Positions 18,290 to 28,012 are shown, counted from the stretch's first letter. The stretch: DNA of 64,000 bases from Marinobacter sp. 2_MG-2023 (GCF_030546935.1 NZ_JAUOPH010000004.1:248001-312000); one strand, 5' to 3'. The notes: a model not told the origin generated them from the letters alone. A program made the numbers and translations.

Positions 18290-20698
18290 TTAACCTTTGA
18301 TACCTGGCGCAGGCATGCCGAAGTATTCTCCTTGGGAGAAATCGATACCAAGCTCCACAACACGCTCCTGCACTGCTTCGCTGTGTACAAATTCTGCTAC
18401 TGTCTTGATCCCCATACTCCGGGCGAACTGCACAATACCTTTGGTCACCAGAAACGCCGTATGATCCTGCGCCAGATAGCGAATGAGGCTACCGTCTATC
18501 TTGATGAAATCCACGTTCAGCTTGCGCAGGTGGGAAAAATTGGAATAGCCGGTACCGAAGTCATCTATTGCAATCCGGCACCCGAAAGATTTAACTTTTT
18601 CAATAAACTGCAAAACATCGCCATAACTGCCGATGCCATCAGACTCCAGAATCTCAAAGATCACACGCTCGCCAATATTGCTAGCTCGCAGATGCTCCAG
18701 AATCAGGGCCAGGGTTTCGGGATCTACAATATCAACATAGGACAAGTTGATGGAAAACGCATAGGGCTGTGTGGCAAACGCAGTGAACGCTTTTTCCACC
18801 ATGATTCTGGTGATCTGTCGATTAAGGCGTAGCTTGTTGGCCACCTCAATGAACTGCCCGGCAGCAATCACACCATGCTCGGGGTCATCCATTCGCACCA
18901 GGCACTCATACTTGGTAAACCTGCCCTGCACGTTGTCGTGAATTGGCTGAAAGTATGGACGTAAGGTGCCGGCCTCGATCGCTTCTTTCAAACGACGGGC
19001 CCAGTAAAGATTCTTCTCGTACCCTTTTTCTACTTCCTGGCTTTGATCATAAAACAGGTACTGACGCATCTGGTCCCGTGCTTGCAAAACAGCGATGGTC
19101 GCCTGGTTGAGCAAACGGTCAGCTGCGGCGTCATCTTTACGCTCTCTCTGGAAGGCAATGCCTGCGCTGGTGTCCAGGGTTAACACCTGCTGCCGCCAGA
19201 TAACCTTTTGCGAACAAAGAAAGTCGATCAATTCACTGGCGAAAGTGCGCACCCGAGACTCAGCAACACCAGGGCCCAAGAGCGCAAATTCATCACTGGA
19301 CAAACGATAAAGCTCTGGAGAAAGCCCAAAGGGGTGAGAGTGAGTGCGGACAAACGTTCGTACCTGCTTGCGCATGGCCAGCAAAACGGCGTCGCCACAG
19401 TCATTGCCAAACAAGCTATTGATTTCCTTGAACCGATCCAGGTTCAGGAGAATGAGACAGGCATCTTGTCTATCCTGCAAATCTCGCAGCAAACGCACAC
19501 GATTAGGCAGACCGGTCAGGGCATCTGTATAGGACGCTTGCAACTCATGCATGAGCTGCGCGATCCGATATAGCAGGTAAAGGCTCAGTATCAGCAGAAT
19601 CGAACCCGTGATCAGCAGAATCCGGTAATTGGTATCACGCATGGGTACCAGCACGCGGTCGATCTCGTCCTTTGGAACCCCGGCACCGTAGACCATGCCT
19701 GCCGGCGTAGTGGCGTAATACAGCTCATAGAGTCGGCCGTCCACCTCAAGCTGACGTGTGCGCAGGCGCTCTTCAGGTGTTTGGCTATCACCTGATGCTT
19801 TCGGCACACCCAGATCCTTTTCCGAAAGGTTCGCCGCGAGAATGGCATCAATCAACATCTGCTCCTGAATCGGGTCCTGGTTTTGACTGAGGCTGGACAG
19901 ATTCCGATTGTTGCGATCGTTGAGAAAAGAAAAACTGTTTTGCGTAACCTCCATTCGGCTGACCAGATCCACCACCTGATCCGATGCCCAATCAATGGTC
20001 GCGACACCGATCAACTCACCCTCGGCACTGACCATCGGCAAAGCGAGAGTTAAAATGGCGCGCTCGGTTGCCATATCAAAGTACACAGGTGACCAGTAGA
20101 CAGGAGCGTCAACTTTAGGGCTGAGGGCGTCGGCACGGCCCAGAGTAAGCCCATACCAGTGGGTCTGCAGGAAGTCAGTTGATCGTGATTGCACTCGGGA
20201 GCCACCAACTTCGCCCTTGACCAGATAAGGCGCATAACGTTCGCCGGCTGGTGCGACGATGCCCGGCTGATACCAAAGGCCGGCACCAGAAACACCGCCT
20301 TCACTCTCAAGTCGGCTCTGCAAAGCTTTTTCAAGCTGGCCCTGAAGTTGGCGCTGGGACTGTGGCGAACCCTGCCGTTCCCTCGATAACCGGTAGAACG
20401 TCTCCCCAATTGTCGCGAGAGTCGCTACCTGGCTCTCCAACGCAATTTGACGGGCATCAATCCGAACCAGCCCGGTGAAAAACACATCGCGGATCTGGTC
20501 CCGGCGCAACTCGTACATTGCCTGCTGGGAGTAGCTAAGGTTGAGATGAGATAACAGGAACATGCCGACCGCAAAAAGCGCAACCAACAGAACAAGAAGC
20601 CCCATGATGGTATGCATGGCGTAGCTGCTGCGCCAGAAGCCCAGATGTGGCCTTAGCCACCTGGAAACGACTGACCGCGACAGCTGATTAACCGGCAT
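18290..20698 (-). CDS. Cache-type sensor EAL protein with degenerate GGDEF
   Basis: Protein of about 802 aa. A membrane helix (MGLLVLLVALFAVGMFLL), a large periplasmic region typical of double-Cache sensors, a second helix (ILLITGSILLILSLYLLY), then GGDEF and EAL. The cyclase signature is SSDEF and no RxxD site precedes it, so cyclase activity is probably lost. The EAL part has ECLVR, NLSYVD, EILESDG, DDFGTGYSNF and the catalytic Lys in IKIDGSLI, so it is likely a c-di-GMP phosphodiesterase. The ATG at 20698 overlaps the end of the upstream Sel1 lipoprotein gene by 11 bp, indicating coupling. Confidence 0.88.
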   Translation of the reverse strand: MPVNQLSRSVVSRWLRPHLGFWRSSYAMHTIMGLLVLLVALFAVGMFLLSHLNLSYSQQAMYELRRDQIRDVFFTGLVRIDARQIALESQVATLATIGETFYRLSRERQGSPQSQRQLQGQLEKALQSRLESEGGVSGAGLWYQPGIVAPAGERYAPYLVKGEVGGSRVQSRSTDFLQTHWYGLTLGRADALSPKVDAPVYWSPVYFDMATERAILTLALPMVSAEGELIGVATIDWASDQVVDLVSRMEVTQNSFSFLNDRNNRNLSSLSQNQDPIQEQMLIDAILAANLSEKDLGVPKASGDSQTPEERLRTRQLEVDGRLYELYYATTPAGMVYGAGVPKDEIDRVLVPMRDTNYRILLITGSILLILSLYLLYRIAQLMHELQASYTDALTGLPNRVRLLRDLQDRQDACLILLNLDRFKEINSLFGNDCGDAVLLAMRKQVRTFVRTHSHPFGLSPELYRLSSDEFALLGPGVAESRVRTFASELIDFLCSQKVIWRQQVLTLDTSAGIAFQRERKDDAAADRLLNQATIAVLQARDQMRQYLFYDQSQEVEKGYEKNLYWARRLKEAIEAGTLRPYFQPIHDNVQGRFTKYECLVRMDDPEHGVIAAGQFIEVANKLRLNRQITRIMVEKAFTAFATQPYAFSINLSYVDIVDPETLALILEHLRASNIGERVIFEILESDGIGSYGDVLQFIEKVKSFGCRIAIDDFGTGYSNFSHLRKLNVDFIKIDGSLIRYLAQDHTAFLVTKGIVQFARSMGIKTVAEFVHSEAVQERVVELGIDFSQGEYFGMPAPGIKG

Positions 20699-21578
20699 TG
20701 GTACCCGCAGCGGCTGAAGCCAGATCATCCAGAGCCTTTTGAGCCTCTGCCTGGCCAAGCTCTGCAGCCACTTTGAACCACTTTATTGCCGCCGCCTTAT
20801 CTTGTGCGACGCCATGCCCATGAGCATACATTTCGCCAAGAAGATAGGCTGCCTGGCCAGACTCTGTCGCGGCCTGTATTGCCCATTGATAGGCTTGCTC
20901 ATGGTGTCCCAGAGCGCTATGAATTTGCGCCATACTTGCCTGCGCACCTGCAACGCCGGCTTCGGCGGGGCCACGACAGGCCTCCAATGCACCACTGAAA
21001 TTTCGAATGCGGGTGAGCAGGTAGCAATCATTCAACTCACGGGATTCTGTAACAGTTTCGGCTTTGAGTTCTGGCTCAGCAGTTGCATCGTCGTGAGCCC
21101 CGCTCCCAACACCCTCTAAATCCGACGCCCCTGGATTTGCGCTGACAGCCTTCTGCACGGATTTTGGCGGGTGCTGCATGGCTTCAAGCCGCGCCTCATA
21201 GGCTGCCACATCCTGCGGACATGAAAAGCCATAGCCTCGACGATAAAGTGCCAAGCCGGTTTCGGAAATCTCATCTTTGTTATAACGAAGAGCAACTGCA
21301 GCACAGCGGCGTTCGCGCTCCTGCCTTACCTGATCGAGCTGCGCCGTTTTGGTGGAATCGCCCTCATGACGCCGCAAATACTCCGTTAACGGATCAATAT
21401 ACGGTTGCTCGAAAAGCGGCCTGACTTCTTGATCAAGACCGGAAGCAGGCGTCTTCTGCCCGATTTTAACAAGCGCGTCACCGGTGCGACTCAGAACCTC
21501 AGCCGTCTTTAAGTTGCCGCAGCCTCCAAGAAGCACTGCGCTCATCATGATGACAAACAATCGATACATCAGCTTCAC
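20688..21578 (-). CDS. Sel1-repeat lipoprotein
   Basis: Lipoprotein of 296 aa with lipobox LLGGC after a short signal peptide. The C-terminal third contains Sel1-like repeats (AGAQASMAQIHSALGHHEQAYQWA; AAYLLGEMYAHGHGVAQDKAAAIKWF), which bind proteins. The middle is hydrophilic with several cysteines. The first codon is GTG, and an ATG three codons later is an alternative. Its stop overlaps the start of the Cache-EAL gene, so it may present a signal to that periplasmic sensor. Confidence 0.8.
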   Translation of the reverse strand: MKLMYRLFVIMMSAVLLGGCGNLKTAEVLSRTGDALVKIGQKTPASGLDQEVRPLFEQPYIDPLTEYLRRHEGDSTKTAQLDQVRQERERRCAAVALRYNKDEISETGLALYRRGYGFSCPQDVAAYEARLEAMQHPPKSVQKAVSANPGASDLEGVGSGAHDDATAEPELKAETVTESRELNDCYLLTRIRNFSGALEACRGPAEAGVAGAQASMAQIHSALGHHEQAYQWAIQAATESGQAAYLLGEMYAHGHGVAQDKAAAIKWFKVAAELGQAEAQKALDDLASAAAGTNAG

Positions 21579-21842
21579 CAGAAGATCTAAAAGCCTACGG
21601 CCATGCGTCGGGAAAACACCCCGGTTTAATGAACTCTAATTCACCTATTCCCTGATGTCCTCGACGACATTGTAACGTATTGAAAACAGCCTGGTTGGCT
21701 GGGCTACCTTTTTGCATGAACCAGGCAAATAAGCCAGGCCTGCTTTACCGCAACGGGCTTTGTACGCCTATCAGGTCAGTGATAAGGTCTTCGCAAGGTT
21801 AGAACACAAACAAGCCACCGCACCAGAGAGGTTGTTTTCAAC

Positions 21843-22277
21843 TTGAACTGGCTCCTTATACTTCACATTGTGGCACTGCTCTTCTGGACTGCCCTGCTTG
21901 TCTACCTTCCAGCGCTGGTGTCCGGCACTGTTTATACCTCTTCAGAGACCGAAAACAGCCTGGTGCTCCGTCAACGTCTTCCGCGGCTACTCTTTACTCA
22001 TGTCGCGACACCAATTGCTCTGTCTTCCATTATTGCAGGCACACTCGTATTCGTTGTTTATCACAATATCGGTATCTGGCTGATCATCAAGTTGACCCTT
22101 GTGGTGTTGCTGGTCATTAATCACGCGCTGCTTGGGTTGTTGATTCTGCGGGCGGAGAGCGGCAGTGGTAAGCCGGTGCGGCGGTGGTGCCTTGCTTCGG
22201 CTCTGGTGACCGGCACGCTGATTATCGCTGTGCTGTGGGTTGTTCTCGCCAAGCCCCCTTTCGAGAGCATTCCATGA
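21843..22277 (+). CDS. CopD/HemJ-like four-helix membrane protein
   Basis: Integral membrane protein of 144 aa with about four helices. It begins LLILHIVALLFWTALLVYLP, with a His in helix 1 typical of the CopD/HemJ family, and a further His in LLVINHALLGLL. The start is TTG, preceded by GAGAGG about 13 nt upstream. It lies just ahead of the cytochrome oxidase genes, where CopD-like proteins often occur. A role in heme or copper handling for the oxidase is inferred. Confidence 0.7.
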   Translation: MNWLLILHIVALLFWTALLVYLPALVSGTVYTSSETENSLVLRQRLPRLLFTHVATPIALSSIIAGTLVFVVYHNIGIWLIIKLTLVVLLVINHALLGLLILRAESGSGKPVRRWCLASALVTGTLIIAVLWVVLAKPPFESIP

Positions 22278-22309
22278 GGTACAGCAAACTCGCCAGACTT
22301 ACTGACTCA

Positions 22310-22789
22310 TCAGGGGTCCTGCCGACGTTCTGCCATCTTTTCAGGGGAAACACCAACGGCATGATCGTAGACCAACTCGCCGCCGAGCAAACTGGTGATG
22401 GTTATCAGCACACCGGTAAGCAGAGAAAGATAAAGCCCCCAGGGCACAATAAGTTGATCAGGCTCGCCCACCCTGAGAAACCAGTTAAGGGTGGCAATGG
22501 AAAGCAGCATCACTGCCAGCAACGCGTGGCACCACGCGGTAATGAGCTGACGTATCTGCTTGACGATGACAAGATCCAGCAACCCGACCGAGCCAGACAA
22601 CCAGCCACCAGCCATTCCTATAGCCGCAAGCCAGACGCCGGCGCGAGCCCAGAAAAAGTCTCCGGTCATGACGTAACCAATATCCGTTGCGATAAGCAGC
22701 AGCAGAGCGGCCACCGGGAAATGGATCAGCATGGGGTGGATCGGGTGACCCATAATCGACATACGACTGACGATGTGTTCCTTGGCCAT
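22310..22789 (-). CDS. DUF2231 membrane protein
   Basis: Membrane protein of 159 aa with four helices and the DUF2231 signature near the N-terminus (MGHPIHPMLIHFPVAALLLL). The ATG at 22789 follows GAGGGT, a good ribosome site. It is divergent from subunit II of the oxidase and convergent with the CopD-like gene. DUF2231 proteins commonly occur near cytochrome and copper genes; a heme- or redox-linked role is suspected. Confidence 0.85.
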   Translation of the reverse strand: MAKEHIVSRMSIMGHPIHPMLIHFPVAALLLLIATDIGYVMTGDFFWARAGVWLAAIGMAGGWLSGSVGLLDLVIVKQIRQLITAWCHALLAVMLLSIATLNWFLRVGEPDQLIVPWGLYLSLLTGVLITITSLLGGELVYDHAVGVSPEKMAERRQDP

Positions 22790-22804
22790 GGCTACCCTCA
22801 AAGC

Positions 22805-23542
22805 GTGCAGTTGCGAAGCAGGAGTTGTTCTCCGTCAGAAATAAAAAGAGTAGCAGCCCTGGGTGTAATTGGCACAGGTGGATTGTTGGCCGGATGTCAG
22901 GGCGAGTTCTCCACGCTTTCTCCCGCCGGCCCTAACGCTCTCTCGGCAGCATGGTTGTGGTGGGGAATGTTTGGCTGGTTCACATTCGTTCTTGTGGTCG
23001 TGGTCGGGCTCTGGCTATACGCCATCAGGCGTGCCCCGGAGCCCGTGTCGAAAGCTCGAGCCAGGCAGGTCCAGAACCGGTGGATTCTCTGGGGTGGCCT
23101 GGTACTGCCGATCACCAGTATGGCAGTGATTCTGGCGTTTGGTGTCCCCGCCGGCCATCAAATGCTACCTCTGCCACCTGCAGAAGGGAAAGCGCTCCGG
23201 ATCAACGTCACGGCACACCAATGGTGGTGGGAAGTGCAATATCCGGACTCAGGTATTCAGCTGAAGGACGAACTGCACGTTCCAGCCGGAGTCCCCCTTG
23301 ACCTTCACCTTACCAGTGCTGATGTTATTCATTCGTTCTGGGTTCCCCGCCTGGGAGGCAAACTGGATATGCTACCTGGCCGCACGAATGTACTGCGCCT
23401 GCAAGCAGATGAACCCGGCACCTATCGTGGCCAGTGTGCCGAATTCTGCGGCACCCATCATGCTCATATGAAATTTACGGTAACCGCATACAGCCCGGAA
23501 GATTACCAGGCATGGCTCCGCGAGGAGACCGTTAATGACTAA
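22805..23542 (+). CDS. coxB: Cytochrome c oxidase subunit II, lipoprotein-like
   Basis: Subunit II of an aa3-type oxidase, about 245 aa. After a basic n-region, the hydrophobic stretch ends in lipobox GLLAGC, so the protein is probably lipidated. Two helices precede the cupredoxin domain (WWWEVQYPDSG). CuA ligands are visible in HSFWVP and CAEFCGTHHAHM. There is no fused cytochrome c. No ATG precedes the lipobox: the start is GTG at 22805 or TTG at 22811, both without a clear ribosome site, so the 5' end is uncertain. The stop overlaps the next gene by 8 bp. Confidence 0.88.
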   Translation: MQLRSRSCSPSEIKRVAALGVIGTGGLLAGCQGEFSTLSPAGPNALSAAWLWWGMFGWFTFVLVVVVGLWLYAIRRAPEPVSKARARQVQNRWILWGGLVLPITSMAVILAFGVPAGHQMLPLPPAEGKALRINVTAHQWWWEVQYPDSGIQLKDELHVPAGVPLDLHLTSADVIHSFWVPRLGGKLDMLPGRTNVLRLQADEPGTYRGQCAEFCGTHHAHMKFTVTAYSPEDYQAWLREETVND

Positions 23543-26051
23543 CCTGTCAGAAGAGGCAAACTGCAAACGGGAAGCGCAACTGGAACATGTGTGGGGCAAT
23601 TTACCCGGATGGGGCGCTCTGGCAGCAGTGAACCATACCTCCATAGGGTTCAGGTTCATGGCCACCGGGATGATATTTTTTCTGATCGGTGGCGTGTTAG
23701 CGATGTTAATCCGCACACAACTCGCGATGCCCGAGCAGGAGATTATTGAGGCCAGCCTCTACAACCAGATTTTCACCATGCACGGCACGGTGATGATGTT
23801 CCTGTTTGCGATCCCGGTGCTCGAAGGGGTAGCGATGTATCTGGTGCCAAAGATGATCGGCACTCGGGACCTTGTATTCCCTCGCTTGAGCGCCCTGGGC
23901 TACTACTGTTACCTGTTTGGTGGTGTGATTATTCTCTCCAGTCTGGTGCTTGAGGTAGCGCCGGACGCCGGCTGGTTTATGTACACGCCTCTGAGCAGCA
24001 ACACTTATTCGCCTGGCCCGGGCTCGGACTTCTGGTTATTGGGCATCACCTTTGTGGAAATATCCGCGATTTCCGCCGGCGTAGAGCTGGTCGTGTCCAT
24101 TTTGCGAACTCGTGCCAACGGCATGGCCCTCAACAAAATGCCAATCTTCTGCTGGTACATCCTCGCGATGGCGCTGATGATCGTATTTGGCTTTCCACCC
24201 CTGATCCTCGGCAGTGTGCTGCTTGAACTCGAGCGTGCAGTCGGGTTCGTATTCTTTGAAACCTCTGGCGGTGGTGACCCTCTGCTATGGCAGCACCTGT
24301 TCTGGATGTTTGGACACCCGGAGGTCTACATCATCTTCCTGCCTGCAGCAGGGATTGTATCTACCCTAATTCCGGTGTTCGCACGGCAACCGCTGGTGGG
24401 TTATCGCTGGGTGGTGCTGGGCATTATTACCATGGGGTTTGTCAGCTTTGGGCTGTGGGTACACCACATGTTTACGGTGGGCATCCCGCAGCTGGCCCAG
24501 GCTTTCTTCTCTATAGCCAGCATGTTGGTAGCGGTTCCCACAGGTATCCAGATTTTTGCATGGCTGGCAACACTCTGGCAGGGCAAAGTGGTGTTTCACC
24601 TGCCAATGCTCTGGATCGTCGGGTTTCTGGTGGTCTTCGTTTGCGGCGGATTGACGGGCGTGATGCTGGCACTGGTGCCCTTCAACTGGCAGGTTCACGA
24701 CACACACTTTGTGGTCGCTCACCTGCATTACGTGCTGGTCGGTGGCATGCTCTTTCCGCTGATCGCCGGTTTTTACTATTGGTTGCCCCATGTTTCCGGC
24801 CGTATGCCCTCGGACAAAATGGGCCGCTGGGGGTTCTGGCTGTTTTTCGGTGGATTCAATACCACCTTCCTGCTGATGCATCTTACCGGGCTGCTGGGCA
24901 TGCCCCGGCGAGTCTACACCTATGAAGCGGGGCTAGGCTGGGATTGGCTCAACCTCATTTCCTCCATCGGTGGATTCATAATGGCGATCGGTGTCGCAGT
25001 GATCATTGTCGACATCGTATTGCATTTCCGTTTTGGTCGCCGAGCTGAGCAGAATCCCTGGGGCGCAGATACTCTGGAATGGGCCATCCCAATGCCAGTG
25101 AATGCCTATAATTTTTCGAGTATGCCCGATATCACCACCCGGCATCCGATGTGGGAAAACCCCGAGCTCGTAGAAAGCATCGCCGCTGGCGAACATGGTC
25201 TGGCGGAAGTCCAGAGCCTGAGGCGGGATATATATGGATCAGATGCTGTCACCGGCAAAGTCAGAGAAGTGGTTCACCTGCCCACCAACTCCTGGCTACC
25301 CCTGATGACTGCCACAGTCCTGGCGGTGGTATGCGTCAGCTTGCTGATCAAAGCCTACCTGATAGCTCTGGCAGCCGCTGCGGTAGCGCTTGTATTGGTG
25401 CTGCGTTGGAGCTGGGAGAACGGCGCCCACCCCAGAGCCGCGCCAGTAGGCACCAACGATCCTGTGGACCCACCACTGCACTCCCGTACCTGTGATGGCC
25501 CCGGGCTATGGGGCATGGTGGTCAGCCTGATGGCCAATGGAACCCTCTATGTTTCGCTGTTGTTTGGCTGGTTCTATCTCTGGACGGCTGCGCCACAATG
25601 GTCAACGCCCGAAACAAGCCCCTTGGCACTGATTCCTCTGGCAGCAAGCGGGATACTGCTAACCCTTGCGGTAATGATCTACCATGGTGCTGTCTCCCGA
25701 CTGCGCAAACGCAATGCAGGCAGCCTTGGCCTGCGTCTGTGGCTTGCTTCGGCCATCGGATTCACCCATTGGTGCTTGCTGGCCTGGGTGCTGCAAACAT
25801 CGTCATTACAACCGACGGAGTTGGCTCATGACGCGGTTCTGACGGTAGCACTTTATTACCTTCTGCTACACAGCGGGCTTGCGATGATCTTCACAGTACT
25901 TCAGGCGTTGCGGGTACAGCGGGGATATGTTGGCTCCAGTCTGCCTTACGAACCCATCGTGATTCAGCCGTTCTGGGTCTATACCCTGGGCGTTTTCTGG
26001 CTCAGTTTTGCCATGTTTTTGCTGTTGCCGATGGCATGGGGAGCGCCATGA
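23535..26051 (+). CDS. Fused cytochrome c oxidase subunits I and III
   Basis: Catalytic subunit of 838 aa. Residues 1-560 are subunit I: heme a ligand in TMHGTVMMF, CuB ligands and cross-linked Tyr in GHPEVY, HH in WVHHMFTVG, heme ligands in HDTHFVVAHLHYV, and PGPGSDFW. The Glu in HPEVY and the Asp in RDLVFPR (D-channel) place it in the A1 heme-copper oxidases. After a linker, residues about 590-838 form a subunit III-like bundle (WGMVVSLMANGTLYVSLLFG). Fusion of I and III is known in caa3-type oxidases. It pumps protons while reducing oxygen at the inner membrane. Confidence 0.93.
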   Translation: MTNLSEEANCKREAQLEHVWGNLPGWGALAAVNHTSIGFRFMATGMIFFLIGGVLAMLIRTQLAMPEQEIIEASLYNQIFTMHGTVMMFLFAIPVLEGVAMYLVPKMIGTRDLVFPRLSALGYYCYLFGGVIILSSLVLEVAPDAGWFMYTPLSSNTYSPGPGSDFWLLGITFVEISAISAGVELVVSILRTRANGMALNKMPIFCWYILAMALMIVFGFPPLILGSVLLELERAVGFVFFETSGGGDPLLWQHLFWMFGHPEVYIIFLPAAGIVSTLIPVFARQPLVGYRWVVLGIITMGFVSFGLWVHHMFTVGIPQLAQAFFSIASMLVAVPTGIQIFAWLATLWQGKVVFHLPMLWIVGFLVVFVCGGLTGVMLALVPFNWQVHDTHFVVAHLHYVLVGGMLFPLIAGFYYWLPHVSGRMPSDKMGRWGFWLFFGGFNTTFLLMHLTGLLGMPRRVYTYEAGLGWDWLNLISSIGGFIMAIGVAVIIVDIVLHFRFGRRAEQNPWGADTLEWAIPMPVNAYNFSSMPDITTRHPMWENPELVESIAAGEHGLAEVQSLRRDIYGSDAVTGKVREVVHLPTNSWLPLMTATVLAVVCVSLLIKAYLIALAAAAVALVLVLRWSWENGAHPRAAPVGTNDPVDPPLHSRTCDGPGLWGMVVSLMANGTLYVSLLFGWFYLWTAAPQWSTPETSPLALIPLAASGILLTLAVMIYHGAVSRLRKRNAGSLGLRLWLASAIGFTHWCLLAWVLQTSSLQPTELAHDAVLTVALYYLLLHSGLAMIFTVLQALRVQRGYVGSSLPYEPIVIQPFWVYTLGVFWLSFAMFLLLPMAWGAP

Positions 26052-26404
26052 CCCCCTCTCCGTTTCATCCAATAAACCTGGTTCTTGGGCTGATCATCTG
26101 GGCGCTGTGGTTTGTCCTGCTCTATGGAGGCTTATCCATCGGCTGTGCCTTCGCACCACCGGATGCGGGGGATGGAGCCTGGACCTGGATAAATGCAGCG
26201 TCCCTGGTGGTGGCGCTCATGGTCACCGGCTATCTATTGACTTGCGCCTACGCTTGCTGGAAGGCTTCTTCGCCGTCATCTGCCGCCAAAGCCCAGCCTC
26301 TCAATACATTCATCAGCAAAACGTCCGCTGCAGTCTATCTGGTATCAGCGGTAGCATCATTGATGCTGGTTCTGCCGGGCGTAAGGTTGCCGCCATGTGT
26401 ATGA
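26048..26404 (+). CDS. Small membrane protein of the oxidase cluster
   Basis: Protein of 118 aa with three hydrophobic segments (LVLGLIIWALWFVLLYGG, AASLVVALMVTGYLLTCAY, AVYLVSAVASLMLVLPG). The ATG overlaps the stop of the subunit I-III gene (ATGA), and its own stop overlaps the ctaG start in the same way. It occupies the place where subunit IV-like or assembly proteins occur. No family was recognised, so the role in the oxidase is inferred from the coupling. Confidence 0.7.
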   Translation: MTPSPFHPINLVLGLIIWALWFVLLYGGLSIGCAFAPPDAGDGAWTWINAASLVVALMVTGYLLTCAYACWKASSPSSAAKAQPLNTFISKTSAAVYLVSAVASLMLVLPGVRLPPCV

Positions 26405-27204
26405 AAACGCGCACTGGGCCGTGGATCATTTTAGCTCTGCTTGGCCTGAGCTCGCCGGCCTTTGGCCATAGTCCTATAACCAGCGATGGCGCAGATCAGA
26501 TAACCGCCTTGATCGGTCTGGTCATTTTTATTCTGGTCTGGCTTGCTTACATCCTAGGCGCACGGCGGGTAGCGCCGCACTGGTCGCAAGCACTGGGCTT
26601 TCATAGCACCATGATCATCAGCTTTTTTGCGCTTTGGGGGCCTCTTGACCACTGGGCGGAAAGCAGTGCCGCGGCCCACATGGTCCAGCACATGGTATTT
26701 ATGGTGATCATTGCGCCATTTTGGGTACTGACCACTCCCCTACCGCAACTCTCTGCAGGGAGCGGGCGACTGCTGGCTCGCCTGTGGATGCCCATGCTTA
26801 ACCTGGTACAGCATCCGGTTTATATGGCGTACCTCCATGGCGCGATGATCTGGTTCTGGCACATTCCCCGGTTTTACGTCCTGGCCCTGGAGAACCCCTG
26901 GTGGCACCTCGTTGAACACGCGTGTTTCCTGATCACCGCAGGCCTATTCTGGTGGTCCGTGCTGAAAAGCCCTCAGCGCACCGTTGGTTGGGCATTGTTT
27001 GCCTTGCTCTTTACACTGATACATACCGGTTTTCTGGGGGCCATACTCACCTTCGCTCAAAACCCTTTATATGGAGCCGGGCGCAGCCTGCAAGACCAAC
27101 AGTTGGCAGGTTTGATTATGTGGGTCTTGGGCGCTATTCCTTATTTGATTGCTTCTGGCTGGATCGGCTGGCGAATGTATCAGAGGTTGCAGCACCGGGT
27201 ATAA
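26401..27204 (+). CDS. ctaG: caa3-type cytochrome oxidase assembly protein CtaG
   Basis: Polytopic membrane protein of 267 aa in the caa3_CtaG family (distinct from Cox11-type CtaG). It contains the conserved histidines in HMVQHMVFMVIIAPF, QHPVYMAYLHG and WHIPRFYVLALENPWWHLVEH. The protein helps assemble the CuB or heme centre. The ATG at 26401 overlaps the previous stop by 4 bp; an ATG two codons earlier is possible. It is the last gene of the oxidase operon. Confidence 0.88.
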   Translation: MKTRTGPWIILALLGLSSPAFGHSPITSDGADQITALIGLVIFILVWLAYILGARRVAPHWSQALGFHSTMIISFFALWGPLDHWAESSAAAHMVQHMVFMVIIAPFWVLTTPLPQLSAGSGRLLARLWMPMLNLVQHPVYMAYLHGAMIWFWHIPRFYVLALENPWWHLVEHACFLITAGLFWWSVLKSPQRTVGWALFALLFTLIHTGFLGAILTFAQNPLYGAGRSLQDQQLAGLIMWVLGAIPYLIASGWIGWRMYQRLQHRV

Positions 27205-27537
27205 AAACTGTGTCGGCCGGGAAGACGGAGCCCCCTGTTTTCATTTCAAGCGCTACTGGCACTCAACTAGCGAATTGAAACACCCTAAAAAATAACAACG
27301 CACTCTGCGCTGCAACGCAGGCTCACCTTACAAAGTTCATCCTTGCAGGAATTCCGGGCTTGGGTAGGAGACCACTTCCAACACCCCCCAATCAGTGCTC
27401 AGCAAGCCTTGAGATAGCGGCCGCCAGCTCCGCTTGCCACCAACCCGGATCACAGGAGAGAGCACATGCAGTGCGGTAGCCAAACCCATAAACCGCCTCC
27501 CGTATTAAAATGCGTGTGATAAAATACCCGTGAGCAA
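27205..27537. other. Gene-free stretch after ctaG
   Basis: About 330 bp between ctaG and the convergent SRPBCC gene. I see no convincing gene, tRNA or long hairpin with a T-tract. Short AT-rich patches occur around 27283-27300 and 27505-27530. Confidence 0.5.
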
Positions 27538-27972
27538 CTAAAGCCGCTCAATAGACTTGAGAAGTGAGTTGAAAGCCTTCGTAAAACTGCGCTCAGCGAG
27601 CTTATCCAGAATCGGACCGACCAGGGGAGCTTTTATGTGGCCCTCTGATACCCAAGTTACTCTGGTGCGCTCACCTGCAGGCTGTAACATGATTTCACCT
27701 TTAGTGTGCATAATAGAGAAAGGTCTCGATTTCTCGATGTGGTAGTGCATTCTGGCCGGCCTCTCAAACCGCGTAATACGCTCGGTCAGTTCAAGTGGCC
27801 CAGCGCCAATGATTCGCAGTGCCCCGGTACCATTTTTTTCTTGCTCTCCCAACTCAACCAGGATGGACTTATCAACACCAGGAAACCTGTGGTAGCGGGT
27901 ATGATCAGAAATGGCCTCAAAAACGATATCAATGTCTTTGGCAAGCGTGCGCTCTACACAAATACGAAACAT
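27538..27972 (-). CDS. SRPBCC (START-like) family protein
   Basis: Protein of 144 aa with the helix-grip fold of polyketide cyclase or START-like proteins. It begins MFRICVERTLAKDIDIVFEA, shows the family phrase FEAISDHTRYHRFPGV, and ends with a long amphipathic helix (LDKLAERSFTKAFNSLLKSI). The ATG follows AAGGGGG. These proteins bind hydrophobic ligands; no ligand can be named. It is divergent from the large GAF/PAS/GGDEF/EAL gene. Confidence 0.82.
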   Translation of the reverse strand: MFRICVERTLAKDIDIVFEAISDHTRYHRFPGVDKSILVELGEQEKNGTGALRIIGAGPLELTERITRFERPARMHYHIEKSRPFSIMHTKGEIMLQPAGERTRVTWVSEGHIKAPLVGPILDKLAERSFTKAFNSLLKSIERL

Positions 27973-28012
27973 GTTGCCCCCTTGAGTTCAAATGTTAGAA
28001 CAATAGTTTGAT

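Noticed and set aside
22184..22804. Upstream extension of oxidase subunit II
   Set aside because: The frame is open over the CopD-like and DUF2231 genes, but the sequence is a shadow; the mature protein begins at the lipobox.
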